From the NCBI RefSeq assembly GCF_020622355.1, contig NZ_WHVL01000001.1:496001-560000 (forward strand): a stretch of 64,000 nucleotides of DNA. The letters are read 5' to 3'. Both the position numbers and the translations under genes were made by a program. The notes beneath the pieces are model-generated. The model had not been told where the DNA came from. It worked only from the letters and a program-made list of their open reading frames with translations, and did no database searches. The stretch comes from Vreelandella malpeensis. GTDB taxonomy: Bacteria; Pseudomonadota; Gammaproteobacteria; Pseudomonadales; Halomonadaceae. Each line of letters starts with the position of its first letter. Within the stretch, counting starts at the first letter, position 1. Below are positions 62,559 through 64,000 of the stretch, one piece after another.

Positions 62559-63083
62559 TCAGTCCAGGCGCTTGAGGGTGCGGGCGTGCTCCTTGGCGCG
62601 GGCCACGTAGCTCTGGGCGTTGAGCTTGAGTCCTTCGATGGCGCCTTCTGGCAGGGTCTTCACCACTCGGGCCGGGGAGCCGACGATCAGGGAGTTGGGG
62701 GGAAACACCGCGCCCTCCTTCACGAAGGCGCAGGCGCCGACCAGGCTGTTCTCGCCGATCACCGCGCCGTTGAGCACCACCGCCTGAATCCCGATCAGGC
62801 AGCCATCCTCCACCGTGCAGCCATGCAGCATCGCCTGATGCCCGACGGTCACGCCCTTGCCGATCTTGAGCGGAAAGCTCGGGTCCGCGTGGAGCACGGC
62901 GCCGTCTTGAATGTTGCTCTCCTCGCCCACTTCCAGGTGTTCGGTATCGCCCCGCAGCACGGCCCGATACCAGACGCTCGCACGGGCCTTGAGGGTGACT
63001 CGCCCCATCACGTCGGCGGTCTCGGCGATATAGACGTCATCGCCGATCGCCGGGCGGTGCTCTCCAAATTGATAGATGGCCAC
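62559..63083 (-). CDS. Gamma-carbonic anhydrase family protein
   Basis: 174 residues from a GTG at 63083 (AGGAGG 5 nt before). Left-handed beta-helix with hexapeptide repeats, metal-binding His in AVLHADP and in VTVGHQAMLHGC, and VVLNGAVIGENSLVGACAFV. Close to YrdA/PaaY-type carbonic anhydrase-like proteins. Whether it hydrates CO2 is unproven for many members. It follows the FAD/Fe-S oxidase gene by 50 bp on the same strand. Confidence 0.92.
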   Translation of the reverse strand: MAIYQFGEHRPAIGDDVYIAETADVMGRVTLKARASVWYRAVLRGDTEHLEVGEESNIQDGAVLHADPSFPLKIGKGVTVGHQAMLHGCTVEDGCLIGIQAVVLNGAVIGENSLVGACAFVKEGAVFPPNSLIVGSPARVVKTLPEGAIEGLKLNAQSYVARAKEHARTLKRLD

Positions 63084-63133
63084 GAAAACCTCCTGTCAGA
63101 GATGTTGCGTTGTTGTTCTGGGAGTATCCACCG

Positions 63134-64000
63134 CTAGGCTAACGCCTGTTCCAGCACCCGGGCAACGTGAAGCGCTTCGCGCCCGGCCCCGTCGTGGATC
63201 TGATGACGACAGCTCGTGCCGTCGGCGACGACCAGGGTATCGGCCTCGGCCTCGCGCACCGCGGGCAGCAGGGCAAGCTCCGCCATCTTGAGCGAGGCGT
63301 CGTGGTGCTCCGCCTCATAGCCGAAGCTTCCCGCCATGCCGCAGCAGGAGGATTCGATGGTCTTCACCTCGAGTCCGGGAATCCAGCCCAGCACCTCCTG
63401 AACCGGCCTGAGCGCATCGAAGGCCTTCTGGTGGCAGTGGCCGTGCAGCAACGCCCGGGCGGCGGGAAGCGGGCCAAGGGGCAGGTCGAGCTCCCCCGCC
63501 GCCTTCGCTTTGACCAGAAACTCCTCGAAAAGATAGGCGGCCTCGGCCAGGGCCCGGGCCTCGTCGCCATAGCCGTACTGCAGGAACTCGTCTCTCAACG
63601 TCAGAAGACAGGAAGGCTCGAGGCCCACTATGGCCACGCCGCGCTCGACGAAAGGCATCAGGTGATCGAGGGTGCGCCTGGCCTCCGCCTTGGCCTTGTC
63701 GAACTGACCCGCGGACAGGTAGGTACGCCCGCAGCACAGTGGGCGCTGCCCTGGGCGCACGTTCACGTGCACGTGGTAGCCCGCCGCCTCCAGTACCCGC
63801 TTGGCCGCCCGGGCGTTGTCGCTTTCCATGTAGTTGTTGAAGGTATCGACGAACAGCATCACCTCACGCTCCCCGTTCGAGGGAGAAGAGGCCCGGGCGC
63901 CGGCCAGGAAGTTGCCTTCAAAGACCGGAAACGCCCGGGCCCGGGCAAGGCCAAGGGCATCCTTGAGCGGTCGGGCGAGAAACGGTGTACGCTCCACCGC
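63134..64000 (-). CDS. FAD/Fe-S oxidase, D-lactate dehydrogenase-like (partial, N-terminus beyond window)
   Basis: The frame is open to the window edge, so the visible 288 residues are the C-terminal part of a large protein (about 1000 residues in this family). Seen: two Cys-rich CCG domains of the GlpC/GlcF type, with CCGRTYLSAGQFDKAKAEAR, VGLEPSCLLTLRDE, HGHCHQKAFDAL, SSCCGMAGSFGYEAEHHDAS and ADGTSCRHQIHD. They belong to the FAD-binding and Fe-S-binding oxidases that oxidise D-lactate, glycolate or D-2-hydroxyglutarate. The neighbouring lactate permease favours D-lactate. The carbonic anhydrase gene follows. Confidence 0.88.
   Translation of the reverse strand, partial: AVERTPFLARPLKDALGLARARAFPVFEGNFLAGARASSPSNGEREVMLFVDTFNNYMESDNARAAKRVLEAAGYHVHVNVRPGQRPLCCGRTYLSAGQFDKAKAEARRTLDHLMPFVERGVAIVGLEPSCLLTLRDEFLQYGYGDEARALAEAAYLFEEFLVKAKAAGELDLPLGPLPAARALLHGHCHQKAFDALRPVQEVLGWIPGLEVKTIESSCCGMAGSFGYEAEHHDASLKMAELALLPAVREAEADTLVVADGTSCRHQIHDGAGREALHVARVLEQALA

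Overview
The window is 64 kb of a high-GC gammaproteobacterial chromosome. The gene content suggests a Halomonas-like member of the Halomonadaceae: a guaBA pair next to xseA, several carboxylate importers of the TRAP and tripartite types, a TeaD-like universal stress protein beside a TRAP permease, a phasin, and a purine/ureide catabolic block. The genus is inferred from gene content, not from a marker gene. I saw no rRNA, tRNA or CRISPR array.

Layout. 1-1945: end of a short-chain dehydrogenase gene, a hairpin-rich gap, and an RluA-type pseudouridine synthase gene interrupted by one in-frame TAA. 2299-4817: a conspicuously AT-rich three-gene operon (Dam-like adenine methylase, four-helix membrane protein, DGQHR protein) lying against the 3' end of guaA. 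It looks like a small acquired modification or defence cassette. 4912-9559: guaA, guaB and divergent xseA. 9628-13356: a three-gene envelope operon (DUF3618, YqjE-type holin-like, one-helix protein) and a divergent stress-type SDR. 13447-20731: TetR regulator, RND efflux pair and a BaeSR-like two-component system. 20764-26900: TctDE-like two-component system convergent with a tctCBA importer whose fourth gene (AbrB-type membrane protein) carries an in-frame TAG. 27040-30140: lipoprotein esterase, Spy/CpxP-like protein, ExaC aldehyde dehydrogenase. 30288-37596: Usp with a TAXI-type fused TRAP transporter, then a DctPQM transporter. 37770-38630: EamA exporter.

38716-46059 is a type VI secretion vgrG island: VgrG, DUF4123 adaptor, a 1084-residue putative membrane-acting effector, a secreted Sel1-repeat protein as candidate immunity factor, and a truncated second copy of that protein. 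46222-48230: DUF192 protein and pyruvate kinase. 48319-59148 is a purine/ureide catabolism block: allA, allE, a YfcC carrier, RpiR regulator, puuE, allantoin/hydantoin-type racemase, two NCS1 permeases, GntR(FCD) regulator, uraH and uraD. The palindromic core TGTATACA (or a one-base variant) occurs in the control regions of four transcription units here, which points to a local regulon for the GntR protein. 59200-64000: phasin, GST-like protein, lactate permease, gamma-carbonic anhydrase and the C-terminal part of a D-lactate-dehydrogenase-like FAD/Fe-S protein.

Most notable for follow-up: the AT-rich Dam/membrane/DGQHR cassette, the T6SS effector island with its decayed immunity copy, the TGTATACA regulon, four 12-bp repeats in front of the RND operon, and two single-codon nonsense interruptions.
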